From DASQEH01 sp038237745 (GTDB lineage Bacteria; Actinomycetota; Actinomycetes; Propionibacteriales; Nocardioidaceae): a stretch of DNA of 64,000 nt. Every line of letters begins with the position of its first letter. The first letter of the stretch is position 1. The DNA is taken from NCBI GenBank assembly GCA_038237745.1, contig JBBRYJ010000001.1, forward strand, positions 62,001 through 126,000. The letters run 5' to 3'. Shown here piece by piece: positions 17,128-26,595 of this stretch. The notes under the pieces are model-generated. The model made no database searches, had not been told where the DNA came from, and saw only the letters and a list, made by a program, of their open reading frames with translations. Made by a program: the position numbers and the translations under genes.

Positions 17128-18845
17128 CCACCTCACTTCTCGCAGACCAGAACATCGACGGCGTAGCGCTGACGGTGCTGATCTTCTTCTTCGCCGTGGT
17201 GACGTTCGGGGGGTTCTACGCCGCCCGGTGGCGCAAGCCTGACTCGATGCACTCTCTCGACGAGTGGGGGCTCGGAGGTCGCAGCTTCGGGACCATCACA
17301 ACGTGGTTCCTCCTCGGTGGGGACCTCTACACCGCGTACACGTTCGTGGCCGTGCCGGCCGCGATGTACGCGACAGGAGCCGTGAGCGGGTTCTTCGCCG
17401 TCCCCTACACCGTCGTGGTCTACCCGCTGATATTCGTCTTCATGCCGCGGCTCTGGTCCGTCGCGCACGCCAAGGGATACGTGACTCCGGCAGATTTCAT
17501 CCGCGGGCGGTACGACTCGCGCAGCCTCTCGCTGGCCGTGGCCCTCACCGGGATCTTGGCCACGATGCCGTACATCGCTCTCCAGCTGGTCGGTATCCAG
17601 GCGGTCCTCGACACGATCGGTCTCGGCGGCTCGGGGAACGTGTTCGTCAAGGACCTCCCACTGTTCGTCGCGTTCGCGGTACTCGCGGCCTTCACCTACT
17701 CGTCCGGACTACGCGCTCCCGCGCTGATCGCCTTCGTCAAGGACACCCTGATCTACCTCGTGATCGTGGTGGCCATCATCTGGGTGTCGATCCACCTGGG
17801 CTTCGGGGACGTCTTCTCCGCAGCCGAGAAGAAGATGGCCACTCCCACACCTCCCGGCTCCCCCACGCCGACGATCGGCACGTTCATCCCGACTGACGCG
17901 AGCTACTGGGCCTACGCCTCGCTCGCCCTTGGGTCGGCACTCGCCCTCTTCATGTACCCGCACTCGATGACGGCTGTGCTGTCCGGCAGCAGACGGAGCA
18001 CCATCCGAAGGAATGCCGCGATCCTTCCGGCGTACTCGCTCCTGCTCGGTCTACTGGCGCTGCTCGGCTTCGCTGCCATCGCTGCACAGACCTCGGTGTT
18101 CGGCACCGACGGTACGGCGAACGCGCAGCTGGCGGTGCCACACCTGTTCGAGGAGAACTTCCCCAGCTGGTTCGCGGGCATCGCCTACTCGGCCATCGCC
18201 ATCGGAGCGCTCGTGCCGTCGGCGATCATGTCCATCGCGGCCGCCAACCTCTTCACGCGAAACGTCTACAAGGAGTTCATCAACAAGGACGCCTCGCATC
18301 GCCAGGAGGCGAAGGTCTCCAAGGTCACGTCGCTCGTGGTGAAGTTCGGCGCTCTGCTGTTCGTGCTCGGCCTCGACAAGCAGAACGCGATCAACATGCA
18401 GCTGCTCGGCGGTGTCTGGATCCTGCAGACCTTCCTCGCGATCGTGGCGGGCCTGTTCACCCGTTGGTTCCACAAGTGGGCGCTGCTCGCCGGCTGGGCA
18501 GTGGGGATGGTGTACGGGACGGTCACCGCCTACAACGTGACCGTGCCGAACGTCGTCACGACGCTGGTGGACGGCGTCGCGACCCCGGTCGCCCACGGCA
18601 CGCGCCACTTCGGCGGCTCGCTGGCGGCGTTCCCCTTCACGGACACGAAGGTGTACATCGCGCTCACAGCCTTGCTCCTCAACGTGATCGTGGCAGTCGC
18701 TCTGACGCTCGTGATGCGCGCTCTCAACACCCCGTCGGGGTCGGACTCGACAACACCCGCCGACTACTACTCCGACGCTCCTGGTGTCGAACTTCCGGCG
18801 GCGGGGACGTTCGTCGGTGACGAGGAAGGGACCGTCCCTGTCTAG
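17124..18845 (+). CDS. Sodium:solute symporter, MctP-like monocarboxylate permease
   Basis: A 573-residue SSS-family permease with about 13 hydrophobic helices. Family-typical segments are GGRSFGTITTWFLLGGDLYTAYTF (about residues 50-73) and GYVTPADFIRGRYDSR (about 113-128). The pairing with DUF3311 points to the MctP branch, which takes up lactate, pyruvate, propionate or alanine. The extra loop rich in Thr-Pro (about 240-255) and the polar C-terminal tail are non-conserved. A hairpin terminator follows. Confidence 0.9.
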   Translation: MTTSLLADQNIDGVALTVLIFFFAVVTFGGFYAARWRKPDSMHSLDEWGLGGRSFGTITTWFLLGGDLYTAYTFVAVPAAMYATGAVSGFFAVPYTVVVYPLIFVFMPRLWSVAHAKGYVTPADFIRGRYDSRSLSLAVALTGILATMPYIALQLVGIQAVLDTIGLGGSGNVFVKDLPLFVAFAVLAAFTYSSGLRAPALIAFVKDTLIYLVIVVAIIWVSIHLGFGDVFSAAEKKMATPTPPGSPTPTIGTFIPTDASYWAYASLALGSALALFMYPHSMTAVLSGSRRSTIRRNAAILPAYSLLLGLLALLGFAAIAAQTSVFGTDGTANAQLAVPHLFEENFPSWFAGIAYSAIAIGALVPSAIMSIAAANLFTRNVYKEFINKDASHRQEAKVSKVTSLVVKFGALLFVLGLDKQNAINMQLLGGVWILQTFLAIVAGLFTRWFHKWALLAGWAVGMVYGTVTAYNVTVPNVVTTLVDGVATPVAHGTRHFGGSLAAFPFTDTKVYIALTALLLNVIVAVALTLVMRALNTPSGSDSTTPADYYSDAPGVELPAAGTFVGDEEGTVPV

Positions 18846-18852
18846 GCCGTCA

Positions 18853-18874
18853 GTCCGCCAACCCGAGGGCGGAC
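18853..18874. terminator. Hairpin between convergent symporter and M1 peptidase genes
   Basis: GTCCGCC (18853-18859) pairs with GGCGGAC (18868-18874) across an 8-nt loop, just after the symporter stop and before the convergent peptidase stop. There is no T tract, as is common for actinobacterial terminators. It could serve both strands. Confidence 0.5.
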
Positions 18875-18902
18875 GGCGGGCCTGAACCGGCCGAGGAGCC
18901 TG

Positions 18903-20429
18903 TCACACCCCCGCTAACCCGTTCGCCTTCGTCGCTGCCGGCCGCTTGGACGAGAAGAGCCAGTGGCGGAAGAACCCGTCCAACTGTTTCCCGCTCAACC
19001 GCTCGGCCAGCCGCTTCAGCTCCGGAACCGAGCCATGGCCGTCGGTACTGCCGCCGTGCACCCAGGAGCGGGCGACGTGGAAGAACATCGGAGTTCCCAG
19101 ACGGTTGCGTAGCGCCTGCACGACCATCGCGCCACGGTCGTACACCGCAGTGTCGAACAGCCGCCGCGGCCCAGGATCACCGATCTTGAGATCCCAGAAC
19201 GAGCTGGTGGGGTCGAATAAACGGTAGGTGTTCTGGAGCTGCGTCTGCGGGCTGCGACCGCCGCGCTGGTACTCCCACAACCACTCCGAGTACGTCGCGA
19301 ACCCTTCGTTGAGCCAGATGTCGCGCCACCTGGACAGGCTCACTCGGTCGCCGAACCACTGATGGGAGAGCTCGTGAACGACGACCGAACGGTCTCTGCC
19401 GTAGGCGAAGAAGACGCGGCCGTACACAGGTCGGGTCTGGTTCTCGAGTGCGTAGTTGAGCCTCGCAGCGGGTACGACGCCTCCCAGGTTCCGGAACGGG
19501 TAGCGCCCCCACTTGGTCTCCAGCCACCTGACGATGACGGGAGTCTGGTGGAGCGACGCCCTGGCTCCAGCCCGGGCCCGCGTGCTCAGACCGTGCTCGA
19601 ACGCGTAGACGTACGGCAGGCCCGACTTGGCGGTACCCCGCTCGAGGTCGTACTGCCCGAAAGCAGCGAAGGCGAGGTACGTGGCCATAGGGCTGCCCAC
19701 GGACCAACGCCAACGCGTCGTCCGGCCAACCGTGTGGTGCCCGAGCAGGGCGCCGTTGCTGATCGCCTCGAAGCCCTTCGGGACGACGAGCCGGACGTCG
19801 TACAGCGCCTTGTCCCTCGGATGGTCGTTGCAGGGATACCACCACGCGGCGATGCCTGGCTCACCGACAGCGATGGCGCCCGTGGCAGAAGGCGTGAACG
19901 GCCGCTCGCCGCCATACCTGATACCGGCGGGTCTGCCGGAGTAGGCGACCCGCACCCGGACGGTCGCCCCGCGAGCCACCGGCGAAGACGGCCGGACGGT
20001 GAGCTCGTGCCGGCCCTGCCTGAAGCCGGCCCGGCGGCCGTCGACGGCCACCGAGTCGGCCCGCAGCAGCAGGTCGAGGTTGAACGTCCTGAGCCGCGTG
20101 CGGGCTCGCAGGGTCGCCACGGTGTCGCCGGTCAACAGGCCCGATCCCGGTCGGTACCGTACCGAGATCGCGTAGTGCCGGACGTCGTACCCGGGGTTGC
20201 CGGCACTCGGGAAGTATGGGTCGCCGATACCGACGGGTTGTCCACGAGCCTGGTCGGCGAGTGGGACGGCTTCTGGGGCTGCGGTAGCGGCTGGCGCGGT
20301 TTCCGATGCGGCTGGCGCTCGTGCGGGCGCGGATGTGGCTGGAGCCGGTGCGGCCGATGCTGGTACGACCGATGACACGACGGCGGCGAGAACGGCCGCG
20401 ATGACGGCGCGACGAGGCTCGTGCGACAA
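18903..20429 (-). CDS. Exported M1-family zinc metallopeptidase
   Basis: A 508-residue gluzincin. The active site HELSHQWFG with the third ligand in LNEGFATYSEW 18 residues on is intact, and YALENQT corresponds to the exopeptidase GxMEN motif in altered form. An N-terminal signal peptide (RRAVIAAVLAAVVSSVVPASA) and an Ala/Pro/Thr-rich linker of about 45 residues mark it as secreted. I chose TTG 20429 because TAGGAG sits eight bases upstream; GTG 20459 is in frame but lacks such a site. It would trim exogenous or envelope peptides. Confidence 0.88.
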   Translation of the reverse strand: MSHEPRRAVIAAVLAAVVSSVVPASAAPAPATSAPARAPAASETAPAATAAPEAVPLADQARGQPVGIGDPYFPSAGNPGYDVRHYAISVRYRPGSGLLTGDTVATLRARTRLRTFNLDLLLRADSVAVDGRRAGFRQGRHELTVRPSSPVARGATVRVRVAYSGRPAGIRYGGERPFTPSATGAIAVGEPGIAAWWYPCNDHPRDKALYDVRLVVPKGFEAISNGALLGHHTVGRTTRWRWSVGSPMATYLAFAAFGQYDLERGTAKSGLPYVYAFEHGLSTRARAGARASLHQTPVIVRWLETKWGRYPFRNLGGVVPAARLNYALENQTRPVYGRVFFAYGRDRSVVVHELSHQWFGDRVSLSRWRDIWLNEGFATYSEWLWEYQRGGRSPQTQLQNTYRLFDPTSSFWDLKIGDPGPRRLFDTAVYDRGAMVVQALRNRLGTPMFFHVARSWVHGGSTDGHGSVPELKRLAERLSGKQLDGFFRHWLFSSKRPAATKANGLAGV

Positions 20430-20514
20430 GGTCGGCGCTCCTAGGGGGTCGGTACACACAGGGTAGTCGGCACCTTGGGGGCCCGCGAGCAGGTCAGAGA
20501 TCGACCGGAGACCT

Positions 20515-20549
20515 GACGGCGGATCCCGGCTGAGCCGGGATCCGCCGTC
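20515..20549 (-). terminator. Strong hairpin downstream of hpd
   Basis: A perfect 16-bp stem (20515-20530 with 20534-20549) closes a 3-nt loop TGA, about 80 bp beyond the dioxygenase stop codon on the minus strand. It lacks a T tract. It should separate hpd transcripts from the M1 peptidase gene. Confidence 0.75.
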
Positions 20550-20629
20550 GTCCGTCCCCTCGTTGATCTCCTAGACGCACGCACAGGCAGTTTGGTTGCC
20601 ACGACCACGTGATCTCCTGGGGAGGAAGG

Positions 20630-21829
20630 TCACAGGTTGCCGCGTGCGTCTTGCTCTCGCTCGATGGCCTCGAAGAGCGCCTTGAAGTTTCCCTTGCCGA
20701 ACCCGAGCGAACCGTGTCGCTCGATGAACTCGTAGAAGACGGTCGGGCGGTCCCCCATGGGCTTGGTGAAGATCTGCAGCAGGTAGCCGTCCTCGTCGCG
20801 GTCGACGAGGATTCCGCGGCTCTTGAGGTCGTCGATGCCCACGCGGACCTTACCGATCCGCGCCCGGAGCTCGGGATCGTCGTAGTAGGAGTCCGGGGTG
20901 TCGAGGAACTGGATGCCGTTCGCCCTGAGCTGGTCGACGGTGCCGAGAAGGTCTCCTGTTGCGAGCGCGATGTGCTGACAGCCGGCGCCGCCGTAGAACT
21001 CGAGATACTCGTCGATCTGCGACTTGCGCTTCGCGACTGCCGGCTCGTTGAGCGGGAACTTCACCCGGTGGTTGCCATTGGAGACGACCTTCGACATGAG
21101 GGCCGAGTAGTCCGTCGCGATGTCGTCGCCGATGAACTCGGCCATGTTCTCGAAGCCGAGAACCTGGTTGTAGAACTCGACCCATTGGTCCATCCGCCCG
21201 AGTTCGACATTCCCCACGCAGTGGTCCACTGCCTGGAAGAGTCGTCTCAGATGCCCGGCCGGTCGGGTCACAGCGGTCTCGGCCTCGACGAATCCCGGAA
21301 GGTAGGGGCCGGAATAGCGAGACCGGTCGACCAGGGTGTGCCTGGTCTCGCCGTAGGTGGCAATCGCCGCGATCCTGACGGTCCCGTGGTCGTCTTTCTC
21401 GTCGTGCGGCTCGTCCAGGATCGTGGCGCCTTTGCGGCGAGCATGCTCGATGCACTTGTCGACGTCCGGGACCTCCAGCGACAGGTCGACGACGCCGTCG
21501 CCGTGGCGGTGGTGGTGGTCGATCTCTTCGCTGTCGGGAGCGACCCCACCCCGGAACACGAACCGCGCCGACCCCGACGTGAGCACGTACGCCTTGTGGC
21601 CACGTACGCCGGTTTCGGGACCCGCGTAGGCGACGAGTTCCATACCGAAGGCGAGCTGGTAGAAGAGCGCTGTCTGGGTGGCGTTGCCGACGACGAACAC
21701 GACCGCATCCATGGCGGTCACAGGGAAGGGGTCTTTCGACTCGTCATAGTCGACCAGGCCGACGAGCTGCTTCAGCTGGTCGGGGGTCATGTCGGCGTGC
21801 ACTTCGTCGGGCGTCAGAGTCTCACTCAT
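20630..21829 (-). CDS. hpd: 4-hydroxyphenylpyruvate dioxygenase
   Basis: The 399-residue non-haem iron enzyme turns 4-hydroxyphenylpyruvate into homogentisate in tyrosine breakdown. The two-domain vicinal oxygen chelate plan is clear, and the three iron ligands lie in DHCVGNV (about residue 203), GCQHIAL (about 285) and the C-terminal FYEFIER (about 364). The start is ATG 21829 (MSETLTPDEV); the frame is open upstream into the promoter. It is divergent from an Lrp-family regulator, the usual control of hpd in actinobacteria. Homogentisate dioxygenase is not in the window. Confidence 0.96.
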   Translation of the reverse strand: MSETLTPDEVHADMTPDQLKQLVGLVDYDESKDPFPVTAMDAVVFVVGNATQTALFYQLAFGMELVAYAGPETGVRGHKAYVLTSGSARFVFRGGVAPDSEEIDHHHRHGDGVVDLSLEVPDVDKCIEHARRKGATILDEPHDEKDDHGTVRIAAIATYGETRHTLVDRSRYSGPYLPGFVEAETAVTRPAGHLRRLFQAVDHCVGNVELGRMDQWVEFYNQVLGFENMAEFIGDDIATDYSALMSKVVSNGNHRVKFPLNEPAVAKRKSQIDEYLEFYGGAGCQHIALATGDLLGTVDQLRANGIQFLDTPDSYYDDPELRARIGKVRVGIDDLKSRGILVDRDEDGYLLQIFTKPMGDRPTVFYEFIERHGSLGFGKGNFKALFEAIEREQDARGNL

Positions 21830-21848
21830 GCGTCGAACACTGCCTGAG

Positions 21849-21935
21849 GCACACAGTCTGTGCAACACTTGTGTCCGGCTCTATGCAGATAGTCCAACTA
21901 CCAGCGGAACCACTGTCATTTGTGTGCACAGAGTG
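21849..21935. promoter_or_regulatory. Candidate Lrp operators between hpd and the regulator gene
   Basis: The divergent spacer has two inverted elements: GCACA-CAGTC-TGTGC at 21849-21863 and TGTGTGCACAGAGTG at 21921-21935, which contains the palindrome TGTGCACA. A further TTGTGT lies at 21869-21874. Repeated TGTGnnnCACA-type half-sites suit binding of a dimeric or octameric Lrp protein. Function is inferred. Confidence 0.45.
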
Positions 21936-21970
21936 ACTAGAGTCTCTCCGCCGAGACAGGAGGGTCCACG

Positions 21971-22459
21971 GTGCGCCTCGACGGACTCGACGGCCGCCTG
22001 TTGGGCATGCTCGCCGACGAACCCCGGGTGGGGGTGATGGAGGCGTCGCGCCGCCTCGGCGTGGCCCGCGGCACCGTGCAGGCACGCCTAGACCGGCTAG
22101 AGCGGTCGGGCGTCGTACGAGGCTGGGGGCCGGAGCTCGACCCGGAGGCTCTCGGATACCCGGTCACGGCGTTCGTGACGCTCGAGATCCGCCAAGGGGG
22201 CGGCCACGATCCGGTAGGTGACCATCTCGCCTTGATCCCCGAGGTGCTGGAGGCCCATACTGTCACCGGCCCGGGCGACCTGTGGTGCCGGGTCGTCGCC
22301 CGGTCGAACGCCGACCTTCAGCGAGTTCTGGACACGGTCGTCGCCCATCCAGGGATCGAGCGTTCTGCGACGATGATCAGCCTGTCCAGGCAGATCGACC
22401 ACCGGGTACTTCCGCTCGTGGCAGTGCTCACCGCCAGCGATCGGCCAGACACCGAGTGA
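21971..22459 (+). CDS. Lrp/AsnC-family transcriptional regulator
   Basis: A 162-residue protein with an N-terminal AsnC-type helix-turn-helix (about residues 4-50, including VMEASRRLGVARGTVQARLDRLERSGVV) and a C-terminal RAM ligand-binding domain. The start is GTG 21971, preceded by ACAGGAGGG. It is divergent from hpd, so it probably regulates tyrosine catabolism in response to an aromatic amino acid or keto acid; this is inferred from position. Confidence 0.9.
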   Translation: MRLDGLDGRLLGMLADEPRVGVMEASRRLGVARGTVQARLDRLERSGVVRGWGPELDPEALGYPVTAFVTLEIRQGGGHDPVGDHLALIPEVLEAHTVTGPGDLWCRVVARSNADLQRVLDTVVAHPGIERSATMISLSRQIDHRVLPLVAVLTASDRPDTE

Positions 22460-22564
22460 CCACAGGCCGCGGTGACACGGGTCACATTCTGTGCCAGAAT
22501 CGCGACGTCCACCTTTACAACGGATCGTCCGGCTCGTTCCAGCCGGTGAAGGGATCATCGACTC

Positions 22565-23677
<1,113 letters not shown>

Positions 23678-23687
23678 CCGCTGGCCC

Positions 23688-23731
23688 TTCTCGCCCCTCG
23701 CCTTTCCCCCTTCCGGCGAGAGGGGCGAGAA
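23688..23731 (+). terminator. Hairpin terminator after msiK
   Basis: The arms at 23688-23702 and 23715-23731 are complementary apart from a 2-nt bulge (TTCTCGCCCC-TCGCC against GGCGAGAGGGGCGAGAA), with a 12-nt pyrimidine-rich loop. It starts 11 bp after the stop codon and leads directly into the tandem repeat. Confidence 0.7.
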
Positions 23732-23733
23732 TG

Positions 23734-23905
23734 CCCCCTCGAAAGGGCAGGAATGCATCCCCGAAGGGCGGGAACGCTCGCTCGACGGAACTTGCGCCCA
23801 CTCGACAGGGGGCTTGGCTCCACTGGGCGGGGCACATGCGCCCCTTCGGCGGGGTATTAGCGCCCTTCAACGGGGTATATGGGCCTGCTCGACGGCGGGC
23901 AGAGG
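23734..23905. repeat. Degenerate 21-22 bp tandem repeat, about 8 units
   Basis: About eight imperfect units of roughly 20-23 bp run head to tail. The best conserved part of each is a small palindrome like CCCCTTCGGCGGGG followed by about 7 less conserved bases often ending in GCG or ATG. Examples are CCCCCTCGAAAGGGC (23734-23748), ATCCCCGAAGGGCGGG (23757-23772), CCCCTTCGGCGGGG (23841-23854) and CCCTTCAACGGGG (23863-23875). The array lies between the msiK terminator and the 3' end of the convergent MFS gene, whose last codons it reaches. No protein function is proposed. Confidence 0.75.
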
Positions 23906-25276
23906 GCGAACCCGGTATGCCACGAAGATGGCGAACAGCATCACAGCGAACGCCATGGCGAACATGACAGAGAAAAGCGGCGTCGGAGCCAAGCTGTTGC
24001 GCCAGACCGCGTAAACGACGCCCGCGGCCCCGATGACGAGCAGGCCGCCGAGCGAGTCGCTCATCTGGATGGCGGCGGAGTTCGCGCCGCGGTCCTCGAC
24101 CGGTGAGAGGTCGAAGAGCAGCACTGCGTTGCTCGATATCGACAAGCCCATTCCCAGGCCTCCCACGACCATGCCGAGACCAGCCAGCCACGCCGGTACC
24201 GTGAGGGTGTCGGTCACGACCGCAGACGAACCCGTCACAAGCACGCCCAACGTCGTCACAACTGCGCCGATCCGCACCAAGCCGCTCCTCCGCATGGTGA
24301 GGGCCGGTCGGCCCTGCCACCACGAACCGGTCGACCATCCCAGTGCAGTACACGCAATGGCGAGACCTGCCAACGTAGGGGTGGCGCCGCGGTGCTCGAC
24401 GAGCATCAGGGGCACATATGCCTCGCAGCCGAAGAAGCCACCGGCGATCACGCCCCGGAAGGCGACCACCGACGGGAGTCCTCGCACCAGGCGGAGCGTG
24501 CCCGGAGGGAACAGCCGGCGGGCGGCGACCACCACCAGGCCGATACCCACGACCGTGCCGGCGCCCGTCGTCACCCAGCGATGGTGCTCGGCCTCGATAC
24601 CTGCCCACTGGAGTAGCCCAGCGCCCATGGCCATCGTCGCGGCCAGCTGCACCCGCCCGGCGCGCCGCACGCTGGTTCGAGCGGTCGGCGCCAGCCTGGG
24701 AAGGACCGCGACCAGCGGGAGCGGTACGAGCGGGGCGATCGACAGGAACGCCCAGCGCCAGGAGACCAGTTCGGTCAGTCCACCGGCGAGGAACGGCCCG
24801 ACGACCGACGGCACGACCCACGCCGTCGAGAGCAAGGACATCATCTGCGGCCGGAGCGACTCCGGATAGCTTTGGGCGATCACGACGTACACCGCCACGA
24901 TCATGAACCCGGCCCCGAGCCCCTGGACGACACGGCCGCCGACAAGCATCGGCATCGACGTGCTCAGACCTGAGAGGACCAGGCCGCCACCGAACGTAAG
25001 AGTGCCTGCGACCATGGGTAGCCGCGGACCGATCCGGTCGCACACCTCACCGGCCACCCCGTTCGCGAACATCGCCGCTCCCAGGAAGCCGGTGAGCGCC
25101 CAGGGGTACAGGCTCAGACCACCGAGGCTCCTGGCCGCGACTGGAAGGGCAGTCGCCACCGCCATGAACTCGAACGCGATCGCCAAGATGAGCGCGAAGA
25201 TGCCCCAGGAGAGCGGTCTTAGTCCCGGCGCGAACGGGTTGCTGGAGGACGCGGCCTCCTCGGTGACGGCGCCCAC
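23867..25276 (-). CDS. MFS transporter, DHA2-like
   Basis: A 469-residue permease with about 14 hydrophobic segments. MFS signatures include the opening ILAIAFEFMAVATALPVAA and the GRVVQGLGAGFMIVAVYVVI helix near residue 115, typical of drug:H+ antiporters. The GTG start at 25276 abuts the stop of the upstream M43 peptidase with no gap, so the two are almost certainly co-translated. The 3' end runs into a tandem repeat array. The substrate is unknown. Confidence 0.85.
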   Translation of the reverse strand: MGAVTEEAASSSNPFAPGLRPLSWGIFALILAIAFEFMAVATALPVAARSLGGLSLYPWALTGFLGAAMFANGVAGEVCDRIGPRLPMVAGTLTFGGGLVLSGLSTSMPMLVGGRVVQGLGAGFMIVAVYVVIAQSYPESLRPQMMSLLSTAWVVPSVVGPFLAGGLTELVSWRWAFLSIAPLVPLPLVAVLPRLAPTARTSVRRAGRVQLAATMAMGAGLLQWAGIEAEHHRWVTTGAGTVVGIGLVVVAARRLFPPGTLRLVRGLPSVVAFRGVIAGGFFGCEAYVPLMLVEHRGATPTLAGLAIACTALGWSTGSWWQGRPALTMRRSGLVRIGAVVTTLGVLVTGSSAVVTDTLTVPAWLAGLGMVVGGLGMGLSISSNAVLLFDLSPVEDRGANSAAIQMSDSLGGLLVIGAAGVVYAVWRNSLAPTPLFSVMFAMAFAVMLFAIFVAYRVRPLPAVEQAHIPR

Positions 25277-26290
25277 TCAGACGACCGTGAAGTCACGCAG
25301 GGTGGTCCAGGCGTCCACCATCTTGGCGACCTGTCCGCGTGTGAACTGGCTCATGCAGACGTCGTCGCCATAGTCCATGAAGTTGTGGATCGGGTCGAGT
25401 CCGGTCGCTCGGCACGTATCGCGGTGTCGATGACACTCGTAGCTCGGCCGACCCTCGGGGGGCGTGTCGCGCACCCGGTCGCCAGGTCTCGAGCAGCCCC
25501 CCGCGAAGGTGTGGAGGAGACCGAGCCAGTGGCCGGTCTCGTGCACCGCGCCGTCGCCCGCACTGAACCGTCCGGCGCCGCCCCCCGGCAGAGTGTGGCG
25601 GGCGATCACGACCGCGTCGAGGAGCGGCCTCTCGGCGTACTGGGTCGGAGCGCTGGCCCAGCCCAGCACTCCGGCGGAGTTGTTCCCGACATACAGGTTG
25701 AGGGTCCGGCCGGAGCCGCGGTGCAACGAGAGCTCAGCGTTCCGTTCGGCGGCTGAGCCCTGGTTCATGCGGTACCAGGCGCGTCTGACGGTGACGTCGA
25801 CGTCCACCAGCCGGAAGTGGAAGGGTGACGCGGCGGAGAACCGGCTCTGCTGCCCCGCGAACGCTGCGTTCAGTACGTCGACCTGGCTCCGGACCCGCGA
25901 GCGCCTGACTCGGCCGCGCCTCCGAGAACGCAAGAGGTGCACGAACACCCGCACCTCGACCGGGTCCGGACGCGGCGAGAAGAGGCCTCCGGCCAGCGCC
26001 TGACGTCCGAGGCGAGCGGCAGCCGGGGTCGGGGACGGTGACCGACCGGGCGGGCGGCAGCCGGACGGCGAGTTCTCCAGCCTCACCTGCCTGGAGAGGT
26101 ACGCGGCGGCTCCCCCGGGCCCGTTCGCCTGTTCGGACGTGGAACCGTGGGCCGCCTGCGTCTGGGCGTGGTCGGGCCACGCCACATGGGCTGCGCCGAG
26201 CAGGCAGGCGCCTGACAACGTCGTGGCAACAACGGCTCGGATGGATCGAGGCTGTCGACGAGAGGGCCTCTCACTCGTCCGAGTCGTCAC
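25277..26290 (-). CDS. Secreted M43B (pappalysin-type) zinc metallopeptidase
   Basis: A 337-residue metzincin. The motif HETGHWLGLLHTF (zinc histidines and the general-base Glu) is followed by GGC and, later, the Met-turn FMDYGDDVCM, diagnostic of pappalysin-like M43B enzymes. An N-terminal signal-like segment (RAVVATTLSGACLLGAAHVAW) and an Arg-rich spacer precede the catalytic domain (about residues 125-335). I chose GTG 26290, which overlaps the DUF3039 gene by 20 bp; the longer frame is antisense-like. Several cysteines suggest disulfides outside the cell. Confidence 0.85.
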   Translation of the reverse strand: MTTRTSERPSRRQPRSIRAVVATTLSGACLLGAAHVAWPDHAQTQAAHGSTSEQANGPGGAAAYLSRQVRLENSPSGCRPPGRSPSPTPAAARLGRQALAGGLFSPRPDPVEVRVFVHLLRSRRRGRVRRSRVRSQVDVLNAAFAGQQSRFSAASPFHFRLVDVDVTVRRAWYRMNQGSAAERNAELSLHRGSGRTLNLYVGNNSAGVLGWASAPTQYAERPLLDAVVIARHTLPGGGAGRFSAGDGAVHETGHWLGLLHTFAGGCSRPGDRVRDTPPEGRPSYECHRHRDTCRATGLDPIHNFMDYGDDVCMSQFTRGQVAKMVDAWTTLRDFTVV

Positions 26291-26534
26291 GACCCTCGGA
26301 CATCGACTCCCACACCTCTTTGCAGGCCGGACAGACGGGATACTTCTGCGGGTCACGGCTCGGCACCCAGACCTTCCCGCACAGCGCAACGACGGGCGTG
26401 CCCATGACCATGGCTTCAGTCAGCTTGTCCTTGCGCGCGTAGTGGCTGAACCGGTCGTGGTCGCCGTCTTCGAACGACTCCTCGGTACGCCGATCCTCGA
26501 TGGTCTCTGCGCCCGGACTCACACTGATCGTCAC
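26271..26534 (-). CDS. DUF3039 protein with a zinc-ribbon-like cysteine pair
   Basis: An 87-residue actinobacterial DUF3039 protein. It has an acidic N terminus, HDRFSHYARKDKLTEAMVMG, then ALCGKVWVPSRDPQKYPVCPACKE, where one Cys and a CPxC pair could bind zinc. GTG 26534 is the likely start; the frame upstream is not conserved in character. It is first in a minus-strand run with the M43 peptidase and MFS genes. Function unknown. Confidence 0.85.
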   Translation of the reverse strand: MTISVSPGAETIEDRRTEESFEDGDHDRFSHYARKDKLTEAMVMGTPVVALCGKVWVPSRDPQKYPVCPACKEVWESMSEGRDDSDE

Positions 26535-26595
26535 CGGCCCAAGTGTACGACGGCGAAAGCATGCGCCGCGGGCTCGGTCGAGGGACAATCAGGTC

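Noticed and set aside
23734..23905. CRISPR array
   Set aside because: Units are only 21-22 bp long, degenerate and without regular unique spacers, and no cas genes are near.
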